Origin: Bradyrhizobium ottawaense
GTDB taxonomy: Bacteria > Pseudomonadota > Alphaproteobacteria > Rhizobiales > Xanthobacteraceae
Assembly: GCF_002278135.3 (NCBI RefSeq)
Contig: NZ_CP029425.2
Span: 2,022,001-2,086,000, forward strand
Direction of reading: 5' to 3'
Length of the DNA stretch: 64,000 nucleotides
Positions 63,765 through 64,000 of the stretch are shown in pieces (position 1 is the first letter of the stretch; each line of letters opens with the position of its first letter). The notes below the pieces were generated by a model that saw nothing but the letters and a program-made list of their open reading frames with translations, had not been told where the DNA came from and did not search any database. Both the position numbers and the translations under genes were made by a program.

Positions 63765-64000
63765 TCACGACACGTCGATAGCCAGCAATCGTGCCGCCAG
63801 CCGGGCGTTCCTGCCGATCGTTGCGAGCGCGGCATTCAGTTCAGCCAGGGTCTTCTCGTCGAGCTCGTTGAAGATGGTCGAATTCAAGGCGAGCTTTCTC
63901 TTGGACAGTTTTTCGATTTCCGTCGTGGCCTTCTCCGTCAGCGACATCAGAACGAAGCGGGCATCGTCCGGTGCCGGCCGCCGCGACAGGAAGCCGCTCT
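63765..64000 (-). CDS. MarR-family transcriptional regulator (partial)
   Basis: The C-terminal 78 residues of a MarR-type repressor enter from the right edge. The wing of the winged helix is clear: SGFLSRRPAPDDARFVLMSLTEKA, split by R-x-x-D-x-R, followed by the dimerisation helix (NSTIFNELDEKTLAELNAALATIGRNARLAA). Its N-terminus and start lie outside the window. It is convergent with the alpha/beta-hydrolase-like gene. Confidence 0.85.
   Translation of the reverse strand, partial: SGFLSRRPAPDDARFVLMSLTEKATTEIEKLSKRKLALNSTIFNELDEKTLAELNAALATIGRNARLAARLLAIDVS

Noticed and set aside
1..64000. CRISPR array, rRNA genes, replication origin or phage structural genes
   Set aside because: I saw no regular spacer-repeat series, no rRNA sequence, no iteron or DnaA-box clusters and no phage or conjugation genes.

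Overview
The window looks like the chromosome of a Bradyrhizobium-type alphaproteobacterium. It is GC-rich with strong third-position GC. It carries napEDA, a Caulobacter-like fliF-fliG-fliH-fliN-flbD operon with sciP, a Rhodobacter-type pmtA, paired sulfonate-uptake genes, many ABC importers, and the short palindromic repeats seen between genes in this group. The genus is an inference from gene content and was not tested.

Layout. 1-2140: start of a periplasmic nitrate reductase operon (napE-napD-napA, minus strand, napA cut by the window edge) behind a FixK/FNR-like box. 2.3-7.0 kb: single genes (luciferase-like monooxygenase, DUF2200 protein, LuxR-type regulator, L,D-transpeptidase, cytochrome P450). 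7.2-12.5 kb: an ssu-type alkanesulfonate operon (two SsuA-like binding proteins, ssuD, ssuC, ssuB, flavin reductase) in which ssuD carries an internal out-of-frame deletion. 12.8-15.5 kb: M20 peptidase and a vanadium-haloperoxidase-like protein. 15.7-24.2 kb: flagellar cluster, with a sigma-54 promoter before fliK-flgD and a candidate CtrA site before fliF. 24.5-26.7 kb: mnmA, pmtA and a small secreted protein.

27.0-43.2 kb: a genomic island in an elongator tRNA-Met(CAT) gene. It is bounded by a 16-bp copy of the tRNA 3' end and has a decayed serine recombinase abutting the tRNA. It carries a complete soluble di-iron monooxygenase system of the propane/phenol (Mim/Prm) type: alcohol dehydrogenase, hydroxylase alpha, reductase, hydroxylase beta, coupling protein, amidohydrolase, a DUF59-type metal-cluster protein and a dedicated GroEL-like chaperonin. 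A sigma-54 activator follows, with four uncharacterised genes (including a beta-propeller protein) in the same operon. Canonical -24/-12 promoters lie before the dehydrogenase and before the hydroxylase genes. The simplest reading is a substrate-induced, self-contained oxidation module with its own folding and metal-maturation helpers.

43.2-45.9 kb: small DUF2934 and Cys-rich proteins, then about 1.5 kb of repeats. 45.9-57.2 kb: peptide and MetQ-type binding proteins, then a luciferase-like monooxygenase with two CMD/AhpD-like proteins and a branched-chain-type ABC importer. The binding-protein gene of that importer is split by an intact IS3-family element with a 3-bp target duplication. 57.3-64 kb: HerA-like ATPase, cysteine-cluster protein, LysE exporter, ketopantoate-reductase-like enzyme, an alpha/beta hydrolase lacking its nucleophile motif, and the end of a MarR regulator.
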